A stretch of DNA of 64,000 nt from Channallabes apus (lineage: Eukaryota > Chordata > Actinopteri > Siluriformes > Clariidae), in assembly GCA_030522415.1 (NCBI GenBank), contig CM060127.1, forward strand, positions 15,110,646 to 15,174,645, given 5' to 3'. Under the pieces are notes generated by a model, which searched no databases, was not told the origin of the DNA, and was given only the letters and a program-made list of their open reading frames with translations. Below, piece by piece: positions 44,800 to 57,072 of the stretch. Every line of letters begins with the position of its first letter. The stretch's first letter is position 1. The position numbers were made by a program, and so were the translations under genes.

Positions 44800-45379
44800 A
44801 GTAAAACATGTCTTACCTGATCAAACAGTGGCAGTGTATAAGCCTTTCATGTTACAGGGGTGGGTGGCAGACAGCCCTGAAGGCGTTCGCAGATCAGTGT
44901 CCATCCTGCGAGATACAGGTGCAGCACAGACTCTGATGTAAGCTGGTACACTCTCACTGTCTCAGAAAACCTACACGGGCGCCAATGTTATTTTACGTGG
45001 CATAGGAGCAGATTGTATCACAGTTCCACTTCATAATATCTCTCTTGAAACAGAATTAGTGAAGGGGGAAGTATGTGTCGGTATTTGTTCCGAACTCCCT
45101 GTTGAAGGAATTCAGTTAATTCTGGGAAATGATCTGGCGGGTGGTGTTGTTTTCCCTCGCCCCATTGTGACAGAAAAACCAATAAGTGATGTGAATAATT
45201 TTGTTCCCAACTCGCCTACTGTATTTCCATCATGTGAGGTTACACTAGCACAAGTGCAAAAAGTTAATGTGCTTGACTTGTCTGAATCTTTTCTGCAAAC
45301 CACATCTGTCACAGGAAAATGTTATGTTGAACCAACTTTGTCTAACAAAAATGTTGTACCATTACAGATGGTAATTTGA
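44800..45379 (+). pseudogene. Aspartic protease remnant of the gag-protease element
   Basis: A retropepsin-type active-site segment (ILRDTGAAQTLM, about 44907-44940) is followed by a stop. The flap and C-terminal part continue at 45059 (ICSELPVEGIQLILGNDLAGG), which includes the usual (I/L)LGND motif. The frame ends at 45379 with no reverse transcriptase after it. Confidence 0.75.
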
Positions 45380-45590
45380 GAGGGGTGGCTGCGAGGAGGT
45401 TTGGCCCATCGTTGGCTGCATGTCTTATGATTATTTTAATCTGTGCGATTGTACTAATCTGTGTTGATGCCTCATTCTTTGTGACAGAGTTGGATTTGTT
45501 GAAGGTTTACTGGCAAGTACTAATTGATGTGCATTTTAAGTTGATGTTTGTTTGTGTCAAAATAGGGATTTTGACTTTTATGGGTGGGGG

Positions 45591-46259
45591 TGTTACTGTA
45601 CATACGGGTGTGTGTGTAGTGCACGTATGTGCGCATGCGCAACGGCGGGTGGCGGCGCGTTCTCGATCTCTCCCCCTTTTCTTTTCTCTCTCTCGCTCTC
45701 CTTCTCACAGGAAACTCCGCCCTGATTGAGCATGCCATGACCTGCACCAGGACTGGCTGGCCTTGGATCTGCGCGTCCTTTTAAGCTCGCGGATGAAAGC
45801 CGGAAGTGCGCGACTTACAGTATGCCTTGTGTGTGACTTACGTGTTCAAAGAGATTGGATTGTTGGATTGTGTGATTGTTTGATTGATTGAGTGATTGAT
45901 TGTGTGGTAGTGATTGTTTAGAGAGAGAGACTGTTGTGTCGCGCCCTGCGCTCTCTCATTTTCTTTTGTTGATTTCTCCTGTTTTTTTGTGTTAGTTAGG
46001 TAGTTAGGTTAGTCTTTGTATTTTGATTTATATTCTATTCTTTGTTAGTTTAGTTAGTTTGGAGGGAGGAGACAGGGGTGGGGTTTTGTTTGTTGTTTTG
46101 GCCTAGGCCCAACCCTGAAGCCAAGAGCTTCCTGTTTGTGTGTGTATGCGTGTGTATAAAAAAATAAAAAACCACGCATGGTATCTTGGTTGCAAGATTT
46201 ATTATTTATTTATTATTTTCTTTGTTGCGTCCCTCGACCCTAGACCGGGGGTCGTAACA
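45591..46259 (+). repeat. 3' LTR of the gag-protease element
   Basis: 669 bp, TGTTAC...GTAACA ends, preceded by the purine-rich tgggtgggggtg. It contains a TTGATTGA-rich patch (about 45860-45905). The CTGTA at about 45596-45600 is a 5-bp insertion at TA relative to the left LTR. Confidence 0.85.
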
Positions 46260-46263
46260 ATAC

Positions 46264-46470
46264 AAACATACATACAAATTTTATTGATCCCAAAGGAAAT
46301 TCCATATATCTGGCACTAACATACTGTAACACAGTAACATAGAGACAGGTTTGTGACTGCACAATGTATATCTTACATATATTCAGTAGACATAGGGCAA
46401 TGTGAGAGCTGACCAAAAGTTACTTGTGAAATGTTATGGACAAAAACGTCTCGGGTTACTTTGCTGTAAC
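46264..46470 (-). mobile_element. LINE 3' end fragment
   Basis: Contains attttattgatcccaaagga, the reverse complement of a common LINE 3' end. It lies between the LTR element and the fold-back element. Its continuation appears as AT-rich sequence at 47930-47975. Confidence 0.45.
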
Positions 46471-46479
46471 CCTGTTCCC

Positions 46480-47927
46480 TGAAAAAGCGGGAACGAGATG
46501 CTGCGTGAAAACGCTATGTTAACGCTCTCCGCGTGACCGGTTGTTGATGCATGTGTGTCAAACACGCCAAAAAATGCGCCATACTGTACTGTATATAACC
46601 ATGGTCAGGTGATGTCATTTGATTAGGCGCACCTGGAGGTTATAAATAGGGATGAACCGGAAACATCCTCAGGTCCACAACAACAACAACTGGGCCACGA
46701 GTATTTCAGGGCCAGAAATAGAGTCATCGTTTCGAGGCAATTGATGTGCCACGCGAGAAGATGACCTCTCCAGATCCCTTGGGCTGGACAGCTATCTAAG
46801 ACCGGACCCCAGCCCGTGAGGGAAGCATCTGTCGTTAGCAGTTTGCCACAACAACATGGACCTAGAGTGTCCGTCCGTCATCAACAGACCACCAGCCTGA
46901 CCCGCTGCCTGAAAAAGCTTTTCCCACCCACGAAGATGTTAGTCTACACGGCTTGGTGGGGAGTGTGGATTTTTCAAGGGAGGATGAGCTCCCAGGAGAG
47001 AGATAGCCCGCAAGAGTCTCTTTAATCTGGGGCATCATCATATAAAACAGCGCTTTTCGCGTCAAAGACATTCGAACAAATCAATGTCGATTGCACAAAA
47101 ACACGGGATGAAGACGGCTTATTCCATGAAAGAGTTAACTCAACATGGAAGTTACCAAGAAGTGTAGGGGCCATCATTCAGGCCCCTCCTCCGGCCACCC
47201 GACAGAAATCTGTCATCTAACTTTGAGCATTAGGGGGATTTTATTATTTATTTATTTATTTATTTTAATAGTGAATCGAGGTGTACGCATTTGACCGCGC
47301 TCTAAAAAGATAGTTTCTATCTCCGCAGAAGCGAGAGATAAAGTTTTTTTTTCTTCGCCCCTTCACAAGCAGCACCGGAGTGCTTGAGAAGTGGACGGTA
47401 AAAGACTCTCGATCAAGCGAGAGAGCGAGAGAAAGGAAGATTCCGTCTCGTGCGCTTCCGCCAGATTTGTACGCAAGAAATGTGTTGCGGCTCGCGGTTT
47501 CATTTTAAAGACGGCGAGCCGAGCACGAGGGACTTTAAAAGGGAGAAAATCGCAATACTCATGTGCTCCCTCAAGCCGAGGATAGCGTGCTCTGAAAACA
47601 GAAAGCGTGGAGTTCGTGGACTTCTGTCTAACTCTGCCATATCTCTGGTGAGTAATAAGACACTTTCTATTTTCGCTTTCTTTCTGAAAAACTGCTTGCA
47701 CACACGCATACAACAATGGAGTCCTGAAGACAAAAAGAGCTGAGGATGTTTCCGGTTCATCCCTATTTATAACCTCCAGGTGCACCTAATCAAATGACGT
47801 CACCTGACCGAGGTTATATATGCCAAACTTTTTGGCGTGTTTGACACACATGCTTCAACAACGGGTCACGCAGAGAGCGTTCCCATAGCGTTTTCACGCA
47901 GCATCAAGGGTAGCTTTTGAAAGGGAA
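46480..47927. mobile_element. Long-TIR fold-back DNA element
   Basis: Inverted arms of about 190 bp, left about 46480-46672 and right about 47743-47927, share gatgctgcgtgaaaacgcta, gtgtgtcaaacacgccaaaa, ggtcaggtgaygtcatttga and ggttataaatagggatgaac. The interior (1.07 kb) has no recognisable transposase. The ends begin gttccct. I could not identify a target duplication. The left arm carries a 10-bp CTGTACTGTA insertion not present in the right arm. Confidence 0.8.
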
Positions 47928-47975
47928 CTACAAGATATTTATAAAGAATATAAATAAAGCATATAAACCACAAGC

Positions 47976-48005
<30 letters not shown>
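47976..48005. repeat. (AAT)n microsatellite
   Basis: Trinucleotide tract. Confidence 0.9.
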
Positions 48006-48006
<1 letters not shown>

Positions 48007-50315
48007 TGAAATTAAGGGTAATCTATGATGCTAAAATACTTTACAAATGGAAATGCTGAAGATATACATGATTTACACATTTATTATACTCATACTCTGG
48101 TCATGTCGTTGTCATGTCATGAACTGATTATTCATGTATCAGCTCGTACCATTGCTGCTTGACTCCTACAGCCACTCCGGTGGTTTACTCTTTCAGCCTA
48201 TACTACACAATGTTCTTCATTTGGAATGAACCAAATACCCCAAACAGAGAGGGGTGTCTGTGTGCACCGTTCTGACTTCTAATGTGAATATAAAATAAAG
48301 CACCTTTGGCTTCAAAATGGTATTTGTAAAGCTAATTAAATCTGTCTACTGCGGAAATATAATTTAATTTCTACAACATTTTAATCTATTATATATAATC
48401 TATTATAATATTGTAATACAATTTACAGTAATTAGCCGTCATTCAATTTATGCTCATATTACACTTGACCATAATGACACAGTGTTAAACTGTGTTGTTA
48501 AAGTGGGTTGGAAATTGGTCTCATCAGTTTAAAATGGTCTCATTTAGAAATTGGATATTTTAAAATAAAAATTATATATATATTATTATAACATTATTGT
48601 AACATGGTAAAATTGTGGTCTAAAGCGAGAAACACTGCAATGTCCATGTCATACTTTAGGAGATTTCAGTCTGTAGCCTGCTATAGGAGTGCACCCTGTG
48701 TCATCAGAAATTTTGTGACCTGTAGAAATGAAAGTCTCGCTGGATGGTGCAGCACAAAGCAACTTCAACCAAAACACTCATAAAACACCAGAGATTGTCT
48801 TTGATTTTAGAAGGACAGCACTGTGGACATTTACTCCACAGTGAAAACTAGTAAAGGTTTTTTTTTTTTAAACTATATTGTGTTATTCTGCGCAAATCAA
48901 AAATTCTGCAAATTAAAAAAAATCGACTGCTTGTTGATTATCAATAAACAAAAGATTACTGATGAGTAAAAGACAATGCTGTTTTTAAAAAAAACTTTAA
49001 AAAGAGTGTTTTTTAAAAGCAATTATGATTTTATAAGTGCTGCAGCTGAAGATGAAGAAATGCAGCTAAAATTCATTGTATAAGGAATTTTATGTTCTGC
49101 AGTGTGATATTTGTTTTTATAATATGTGACTGATCTTTTAACAAAACCAAACCACACCCAGACTCTAATCCAAATAGAGATAGGCATACAGATATTTGAA
49201 GCAATAAACAGAGAGATGTTCACATGTCCATAAATCAAAATCCAAACACGCTGTCACTATCCATTTTTTATTTCCGCAAATTTCATCAGCTTTAGCGTTT
49301 TTACTCTGAGAAGCTTCCCAGACGCTAATCAGACACGTTCTCACCAGACCTGGATTAGACTGTGATCTGTGGCCTGCTGTGCAGCGCGAGGGCAGAGGAA
49401 AAGGTGTGATGTGCAGTCAGTCTGCTTCCACCCTTTTCTATAAGTGAAGTAAATCATGGCTGATAGCTCTTGGAGTGCTGCGGGCACTGAAGCGGCGCAT
49501 TCTCACGCTCGCTCTCTTTCTCTTTCGCTGAGATTTTCAAACCCATATCTGTATTGGGAAAAACAAACCGGAAAAGCAATTTGCTTTTGTCACACAAATG
49601 CATGCTTGGCTACGCTAAACAAGCACTGCAGCTTTGGCAGACAGAGGTCGTGTCTCTTTTGTCTAATGCAGGACGTAAAGAAATGGTGGGGTTTGTGGAC
49701 AGCAGAGGTGCCAACTTTTACAGGTTATCTGTAGCACTTACTGTAGTAATGTGGAACGTGGTGTCCTGCTACAGTATCATAGTGGACGGACCAAACACCT
49801 GATGGAAAAGCTGATTTACTTAAGGGTAATAGGGCACAGGATGTAATAGACACACATTTGCATTTGGTGAAATCAGGTCAAATTTCAAATGTCAATTCAC
49901 AAGCAACAAACATAAAACAAGAAAGAGGAACTTCTCTGCTTGGAAAAGAAAATGGGGGAACTGCTTTAGAACAGGCAAAACAATTATATCTTAGGAAGTA
50001 AAAATATCTTAAATATGGATATACTGTACAGTATGTACTGTAGCTGCTGATTAAAATTAGATATGACTACAACAAACCAGATATAAAATTATTAATCTTA
50101 TTTACAATTTTAGTAACATTTCACTAGAAATAAGTTTAATCTTATATTTGGTTTGTTATAAACTTATGTTAAGAAATTAAACATTGCTAGATTCAAGAAA
50201 TTATAAGTTCGGCTACATTCAAGAATCCTTCACTTATGGTGGCATTCTTTTTTCAGCATTGTACATAGTTTTACACTAGAGCTTTGGTTTTGTGTTTTCG
50301 TACTGTTTTAGTGGC
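48006..50315. other. Non-coding stretch
   Basis: No gene recognised. The open frame 49456-49734 starts in a CpG-richer patch but matches nothing I know. TACTGTA/TACAGTA heptamers cluster at 49738-49771 and 50020-50042. Confidence 0.5.
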
Positions 50316-50319
50316 ATAC

Positions 50320-50752
50320 CGTATACAGCAAAAGTCTTAGGTTTTTTTTAATATTCTTTCTTTCTTTTATTATTTATTTTTTACTACTTTTTATTGCGTT
50401 AGTACAATAACATTCTTGATCCAACATAGAAAAATATTTGCATGCCCAAAAAGAAAGAAGTACATTATATAAGCAAAAACAAAAAAAATAAATAAAAAAA
50501 CAGCATGCATCTTTTTTGCATGTGCCTTGCATGCAAAAAAGAAGCAGGGGCAAAATTGTCAAAGTCCTCAGATGAACTGTGTGTGTTTCTGAAGAATGCT
50601 CAGTAAAACTTAGTAGCCAATCTCCTTAAAAAACTGCACAAATTGTACCCGACACTAAAGGGTCCTCAAAGTCTTGTCACACCACATATTGACTTTGTTA
50701 CTTTAATTAATGTTTCCTGGGCTTTAGAGTAATTTTGCACAGTACTATATGA
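50320..50752. mobile_element. Short DNA-element repeat, copy 1
   Basis: Left end gtatacagcaaaagtcttag and right end gcacagtactatatg are roughly inverted (both built on a tactgtgcaaaa-like sequence). Interior landmarks (ttgcatgcaaaaaagaa, tgctcagtaaaactt, cctcaaag) recur in the copy at 62520-63425. Non-coding MITE-like element. Confidence 0.55.
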
Positions 50753-50755
50753 AAA

Positions 50756-51361
50756 GAAATTAGCCATACTTAAGATACAGTATATAACCTGTCACAGATA
50801 CACCGCCAAGCCAAATAATGATGAATCACTCGCTAAATGTTCCAGATCAGGGTGAATGTAGGGAAACTTCGGTCATTAGATATTACTGACTTTTATCCAG
50901 CGCCAGCTGTTCTCTAGCACTTTCAAGGACAGTGAACTGGCAGAATTACGATAACGTGACACTTAAACAGATCACATCATGTAAGATTTAATGTTGAAAA
51001 CTTTTATTTATAAAAAGGAAACATTGTTTAAGCAGAATATTGAACACATATGTTAAATAACGCAACATAAACTGTCATTTTCAGAAAGATTTTTTTTCTT
51101 ACTTTGCCATCTTGCGACTTGTCACTCTGCTATCTGTACAATGATTGGAGCCATGGATGCATGGTCTCACGCTAATGTAAATTTAACATGTATGATGCCA
51201 GTGCAATTAGAAAACTAGTAAGCAAAAGCAACGAAACAAAACTTAATAACATTGACGAAAGCATAATGACCAGTGCCAGTCCGGTTTAACCCTGGCATGT
51301 ACCAGAACTTCTACATCATGTATAATGTTGAATATTTCTCGTGTTAAATTTACTGAAAACA
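50756..51361. other. Non-coding stretch
   Basis: Nothing recognised. Confidence 0.5.
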
Positions 51362-51372
51362 TTTTTAAAGAT

Positions 51373-51739
51373 GGTGGCGCGGTGGTGTAGTGGTTAGCAC
51401 TGTCGCCGTGCACCTCCAGGGTCTGGGTTCGATTCCCCGGCCAGGCTCGATTCCCGTCTCTGTGTGCATGGAGTTTGCATGTTCTCCCCGTGCTTGGTGG
51501 GTTTCCTCCGGGTACTCCGGTTTCCTCCCACAGTCCAAAGATATGCAGGTTAGGCTAATTGGCGTTCCTAAATTGCCCGTAGTGTGTGAGTGTGTGTATG
51601 TGTGTGTGCCCTGTGATGGATTGGCACCCTGTCCAGGGTGTACCCCGCCTAGTGCCCGAAGTCTCCTGGGATAGGCTCCAGGTCCCCGCGACCCTGAACA
51701 CAGGATTAAGCGGTACAGAAAATGAAATGGAAATTTTTT
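51373..51739 (+). mobile_element. Complete tRNA-derived SINE, second copy
   Basis: Target duplication TTTTTAAAGAT at 51362-51372 and 51740-51750. A box and perfect B box as in the copy at 23389, nearly identical throughout; the tail is a short imperfect (TGAA)n. Young insertion. Confidence 0.9.
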
Positions 51740-52023
51740 TTTTTAAAGATTATGCTACCCGAGATAAATTGGTCGATACACAAGCAGCAGTGATCACCAG
51801 CAAGAGCTCGTTTTTGATCAGGATTAGTCTCGTGTCCATGCTGGGTAGCTGATAAGCACAAATCTCTTCTCTTTTTGTGAGTGGGTTACAGTATTCCTGT
51901 GCACAACAACTGTTTGGCAGTGTAAATCCATAGACAAAATGGCAGCTGGTGTGGTTTGGGTCTGATGTCATGGACAAAAGCTCTATGGAGAAGGTGAGAA
52001 CACGTCGTGCTGTGTTGCATATA

Positions 52024-53634
52024 CAGTGGTGTGAAAAACTATTTGCCCCCTTCCTGATTTCTTATTCTTTTGCATGTTTGTCACACTTAAATGTTTCTGC
52101 TCATCAAAACCCGTTACCTATTAGACAAAGATAACATAATTGAACACAAAATGCAGTTTTTAAATGAAGGTTTACGTTATTAAGGGAGAAAAAAAACTCC
52201 AAATCTACATGGCCCTGTGTGAAAAAGTGATTGCCCCCCTTGTAAAAAAATAACTTAACTGTGGTTTATCACACCTGAGTTCAATTTCTGTAGTCACACC
52301 CAGGCCTGATTACTGCCACACCTGTTTCAATCAAGAAATCACTTAAATAGGAGCTACCTGACACAGAGAAGTAGACCAAAAGCACCTCAAAAGCTAGACA
52401 TCATGCCAAGATCCAAAGAAATTCAGGAACTAAAGTAATTGAGATCTATCAGTCTGGTAAAGGTTATAAAGCCATTTCTAAAGCTTTGGGACTCCAGCGA
52501 ACCACAGTGAGAGCCATTATCCACAAATGGCAAAAACATGGAACAGTGGTGAACCTTCCCAGGAGTGGCCGGCCGACCAAAATTACCCCAAGAGCGCAGA
52601 GACAACTCATCCGAGAGGCCACAAAAGACCCCAGGACAACATCTAAAGAACTGCAGGCCTCACTTGCCTCAATTAAGGTCAGTGTTCACGACTCCACCAT
52701 AAGAAAGAGACTGGGAAAAAACGGCCTGCATGGCAGATTTCCAAGGCGCAAACCACTTTTAAGCAAAAAGAACATTAAGGCTCGTCTCAATTTTGCTAAA
52801 AAAACATCTCAATGATTGGCAAGACTTTTGGGAAAATACCTTGTGGACCGACGAGACAAAAGTTGAACTTTTTGGAAGGTGCATGTCCCGTTACATCTGG
52901 CGTAAAAGTAACACAGCATTTCAGAAAAAGAACGTCATACCAACAGTAAAATATGGTGGTGGTAGTGTGATGGTCTGGGGTTGTTTTGCTGCTTCAGGAC
53001 CTGGAAGGCTTGCTGTGATAGATGGAACCATGAATTCTACTGTCTACCAAAAAATCCTGAAGGAGAATGTCCGGCCATCTGTTCGTCAACTCAAGCTGAA
53101 GCGATCTTGGGTGCTGCAGCAGGACAATGACCCAAAACACACCAGCAAATCCACCTCTGAATGGCTGAAGAAAAACAAAATGAAGACTTTGGAGTGGCCT
53201 AGTCAAAGTCCTGACCTGAGTCCTATTGAGATGTTGTGGCATGACCTTAAAAAGGCGGTTCATGCTAGAAAACCCTCAAATAAAGATGAATTACAACAAT
53301 TCTGCAAAGATGAGTGGGCCAAAATTCCTCCAGAGCGCTGTAAAAGACTCGTTGCAAGTTATCGCAAACGCTTGATTGCAGTTATTGCTGCTAAGGGTGG
53401 CCCAACCAGTTATTAGGTTCAGGGGGCAATTACTTTTTCACACAGGGCAATGTAGGTTTGGATTTTTTTTCTCCCTAAATAATAAAACCCCTCATTTAAA
53501 AACTGAATTTTGTGTTTACTTGTGTTATCTTTGACTAATAGTTAAATGTGTTTGATGATCAGAAACATTTTGTGTGACAAACGTGCAAAAGAATAAGAAA
53601 TCAGGAGGGGGGCAAATAGTTTTTCACACCACTG
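52024..53634 (+). mobile_element. Tc1/mariner-like element C (IR/DR type)
   Basis: 1611 bp flanked by TA (52022-52023 and 53635-53636), ends CAGTGGTGTGAAAAACTA and complement. The inverted ends are about 200 bp and each has an outer and an inner direct repeat (gtgaaaaactatttgcccc near 52033; gtgtgaaaaagtgattgccc near 52219; complements near 53421 and 53608). This is the IR/DR layout known from Sleeping Beauty-type elements. Its CAG...CTG tips are of the type that leave TACAGTA/TACTGTA scars. Confidence 0.95.
52403..53416 (+). pseudogene. Tc1-like DD34E transposase, two frame breaks (element C)
   Basis: Start MPRSKEIQEL at 52403, then a stop 11 codons in, caused by a small deletion. The rest of the HTH region (GLQRTTVRAIIHKWQKHG) reads in another frame from about 52450 to 52800. 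A run of 7 A at about 52799-52805 then shifts to the frame of the catalytic domain: Asp in LWTDETKVELFG, GGGSVMVWGCF, Asp in LQQDNDPKHT, Glu in SPDLSPIEMLW. The end at 53416 (GGPTSY) is the usual C-terminus. All catalytic residues are intact. Only two small lesions, so this copy died recently. Confidence 0.93.
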
Positions 53635-54167
53635 TAGCAACAGGGGTGCCATCTTGTGAGGTACTGTATGTGCTTCATGTGCCTGTGTTTAGTGTGCTAC
53701 AGTGTGCACATGGATACCTGATGTTTTTGTTTTGGCTTACAATTCATCTTAATTGTATAGAGAAAAAAAAGCAGAAATGACAGAGAGGGAAAAGAGAGAA
53801 AATGATTTGAGGACAAACTACTAGTCATAAATAACATTGCTCCTTATACTGCAATTTGGCAGGCCATGACTGGACACCAGTGGCAGCTGCTAGCTTTTGA
53901 AACTTGGGAAGCTCATATTAGGACTTCATCATAAAATTCATTATTTTTATGTAAATTCTGGCTAGTTTCCCCTTCCACAAGCTACTTTAATTATATGAAC
54001 GAACTAACTTTACAATGCTGAAACAAGGAGCAAAGTAAAGAACGCTATAATATGTTTTTTTAATTATTTAAATAATGATTTGTACAAACAAAAATGGTTT
54101 ATATCACCTGCAAACAATACAGAGTGCAGCACTTCGTTGTACCTCTTCACCTGCAAATCTGCATGGG

Positions 54168-54245
54168 CAGTGGCGGACTGGCCATCTGGAGTACCGGACG
54201 TTTTCCCGGTGGGCCGGCCCAGTCAGTACGCATATATATAAAAAA
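54168..54245 (+). mobile_element. hAT-type terminal fragment
   Basis: Starts CAGTGGCGGACTGGCCATCT and continues with ttttcccggtgggccggccc, the terminus of a widespread vertebrate hAT-like repeat. I see no matching opposite end, so this is a fragment or an element whose other tip has decayed. Confidence 0.5.
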
Positions 54246-54957
54246 TTAAGCAAACCATAATATTGCATCTTTTTCCTACTCATATGGATGAGTGCATCGA
54301 TCGCACAGGCGCCACCGACAAAGAGCGTGTTGTTGCGGGAGAGAGAGGTTGATTTATGACAGTTGTTTACGGGAGTGTAGTCCAGTGTGGGAGATGCATT
54401 GTGGGTAATGAGGTCCGGTGTGTGTGAAGTTGAACGCGAATGCGAGATGTAAGCTGGGATATAGAGCCTGAGTTTTGTTTTCTTTGCAGTAAATTTTAGT
54501 TGGATTTAAGTGCGGGATCCACCCGAATGTTTGTACTATAACCTGACAATGGGACTGAACTCAAATCTCTGTAGCGCTGATGTATACTTAAGACATGTTG
54601 TCAAACAAAAAAGGGGTTCCACCCTTTAAACAGCTCCTCCAATCATCATGCAGCAGACCAGCGTCCTGGCCCGCCCACTGATCCATTCACTCCCAGAGAA
54701 GCTCAGTTTCCCTGGACGTGACGATTTTTCTGCAGTGAAACCAATATAAATACGACAGTGCATATACAGTATGAGCATTTATTTTCTGACACAGTAGAGG
54801 AAGCGGAGCTTCCCTTGTAGTATTAAAGCAGTCGCCAGTGCTGGACACACACACAATGTAAATTATCTCACTTTTTTGTTTAAAAGGTATAAATCTAAAC
54901 CTAAAACCCATTGGATGCTCAATCTGCTCTTTCACAAGCTAGAAAACAGACAGCACA

Positions 54958-55026
<69 letters not shown>

Positions 55027-56067
55027 AAGATGGTGCTCCTCTGCCTGGCCCAAACATTTAGCATTGTGCTTATTGCACTCATAGTGAATCATAAACAGTG
55101 GGTCTGATCAGTCACATTACTGACAAAAAACAACAATTTCTTAAACCTTGGATTAAATAACCTTGTGTTAGGGTGAAAAAAAAAACATATTCTATTCTCT
55201 CTAAATGCTGCTGTGACCTAATTTAGCATTTCTTGAAACAGGAGCACTGACCTATCAACGTGATCATTACAGCATGACATGTAAACACAATGTTACCCAA
55301 AATTCAACACAGTATGGCATGAACTTCAATTTCTTCATCCAGGAGTTCAGCTACTGTATCAAGGTTCAGCTACTGTACATAAAGTTTCTTAAATATAAAG
55401 GACCGGGTGATTTATTAAAGCTTATTAAATACTCAGCACTGCTATGTTAATGTGACCGCGAGTTGACGTATATACTTTGTAGATGTTCTTGCATCTCAAA
55501 CCTCTAAACCTCTAATCCACAGCAGGGAGAGATAACAAAGTAGAAAGTCATCAGCAGAATGGGGAACATACTTCTTTCTTCAGATTTAATTTGTATGTAG
55601 CGCCTGTATCAGGGCCGCGTGGAACAATGCGTAATGTTAGCATGTTAATTTTGAATGCACGTGCCTGTAGGCCAGGAATGCTTTATGTTGTCATATCTGA
55701 TTAGCACCATGAACTCTGAATTGATGCAGTAAACTCAGCGATCTCTCGCTTTTTTGAGCTAATGTCTCTCGCCTTGTAGCTACTTAGGATACTTGTAGGA
55801 TCTGTTAGGATGAGATGCCTATAGCTAAATAATCAATAAATAAATGTGATGGGATAATCCACAGAGGTCTAATACAGAGGTTCTTCAGCAACCCAAATGT
55901 GCAGCTTAATGTTTTTGGTTTAGACTGACATGGAGGGTTTTTTATTTCATGGTCTGAGGTTTCTTGTCACCCCTTTGTCTTGTCATGTATTAGCTTTTCT
56001 GTTCTCTAACACTTGTCTGGACTATTATAGGCACCTTATGTTTTTAAGTACAAACTTTTGTACTACT
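54246..56067. other. Non-coding stretch with CA microsatellite
   Basis: A (CA)n tract lies at 54959-55023. No gene recognised; the rest is AT-rich single-copy-looking sequence. Confidence 0.5.
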
Positions 56068-56072
56068 GTTAT

Positions 56073-56904
56073 TGTTACGAAGGCGTGGCGGTGTTGCGTC
56101 ACCGCCCTACTTGGGGTTCTTTCTCTACCCAAATCTTGGCAACAAGTCCAGTGATGACCCAACCACAATAGCACTTTGGTGCTGAAAGGTGTTTATTGTG
56201 CGAAGGTGCTCAAGTGATCCAAACCATGTACAAAAAAAATGAGGAAAATAAAGAAAGAAACAAAAAAATAATTTACAAAATATATACAAAAATTTACACT
56301 TGGTCCCACTCAGCTTTCTTACTTCCACAAAATAAACTCCACTTCCACTTCCACTTACTCCAAACAACAACCTCCCTTGGCCTTAGTCGACGATGGCCTT
56401 ATATGTAAGAGGCTCCGCCCCTGGGACATACCATTCCCAAATTTGACACTGTCCCCCTTTTTCCACATTTCAGAGACAGTAACACAAACAGCATGTCTGC
56501 AACATCCTATTCCATAGTATTTTAACAATATTAATATGCATATAATTATCATATAATTATAATAACAATAATAATAACAGATAATACTGCCTAAAGATAA
56601 ACAGGTACATGTACACCCCTCTGGTTATCCACAGAATGTCTTTTCCTGATTCATCCGTAATGCGCATGCTCAGGGCGGGAAAACCGCGTATAACACCTGC
56701 GAACACTCCGAACTCGGTTTCCCCTAATGCCCTGGTGATGACGCGCATTGATGCAAGCAGTAACAAAACCCGGAAGACTCCGGTAAGGACATCGCGGTTA
56801 TGCTACGCCGAACACTATCAGTCATCTCCTTTCTAAGTCAGCGTGTGTTATGCGTGTATCAACAGAAAGGGATATGCTGTATAACTGAGGAATAAATGGA
56901 GTAT

Positions 56905-56970
<66 letters not shown>

Positions 56971-57072
56971 GAAATTCGTAGCGCAACTGTGTGCACCCAA
57001 CTGCGCTAGCTTCTTGCCTACATTGGGTTATGTATGTCTGTTCCCGCTGACCGTGGCGAGCTCCTCGTCACA
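56073..57072 (-). repeat. 3' LTR of the Gmr1-like element
   Basis: In sense it starts TGTGACGAG and ends CGTAACA. Contains a (GT/CA)n tract at about 56908-56967. The stop codon of the Pol frame (57018-57020) lies inside it. Sense-upstream at about 57073-57090 is the purine tract gagaggaggaaggtga. Confidence 0.95.

Larger units (their letters stand above)
43708..46259 (+). mobile_element. Non-autonomous gag-protease LTR element
   Basis: Flanked by ATAC (43704-43707 and 46260-46263). The left LTR is incomplete (43708 to about 43900); the right LTR is full. The interior holds Gag-like and protease-like remnants but no RT, RNase H or integrase. The 3' two thirds of the left LTR and any primer site are missing. 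A short gypsy-type derivative that would need enzymes from a relative. Confidence 0.8.

Noticed and set aside
47391..47760. Basic open frames on both strands inside the fold-back element
   Set aside because: No transposase motif; frames on both strands overlap and neither looks coding.
49456..49802. Two overlapping frames after a CpG-richer patch
   Set aside because: No family resemblance; Ser/Leu run comes from a CT-rich tract.
56125..56836. Set of small frames repeated exactly at 61567-62278
   Set aside because: LTR sequence of the Gmr1-like element, not genes.
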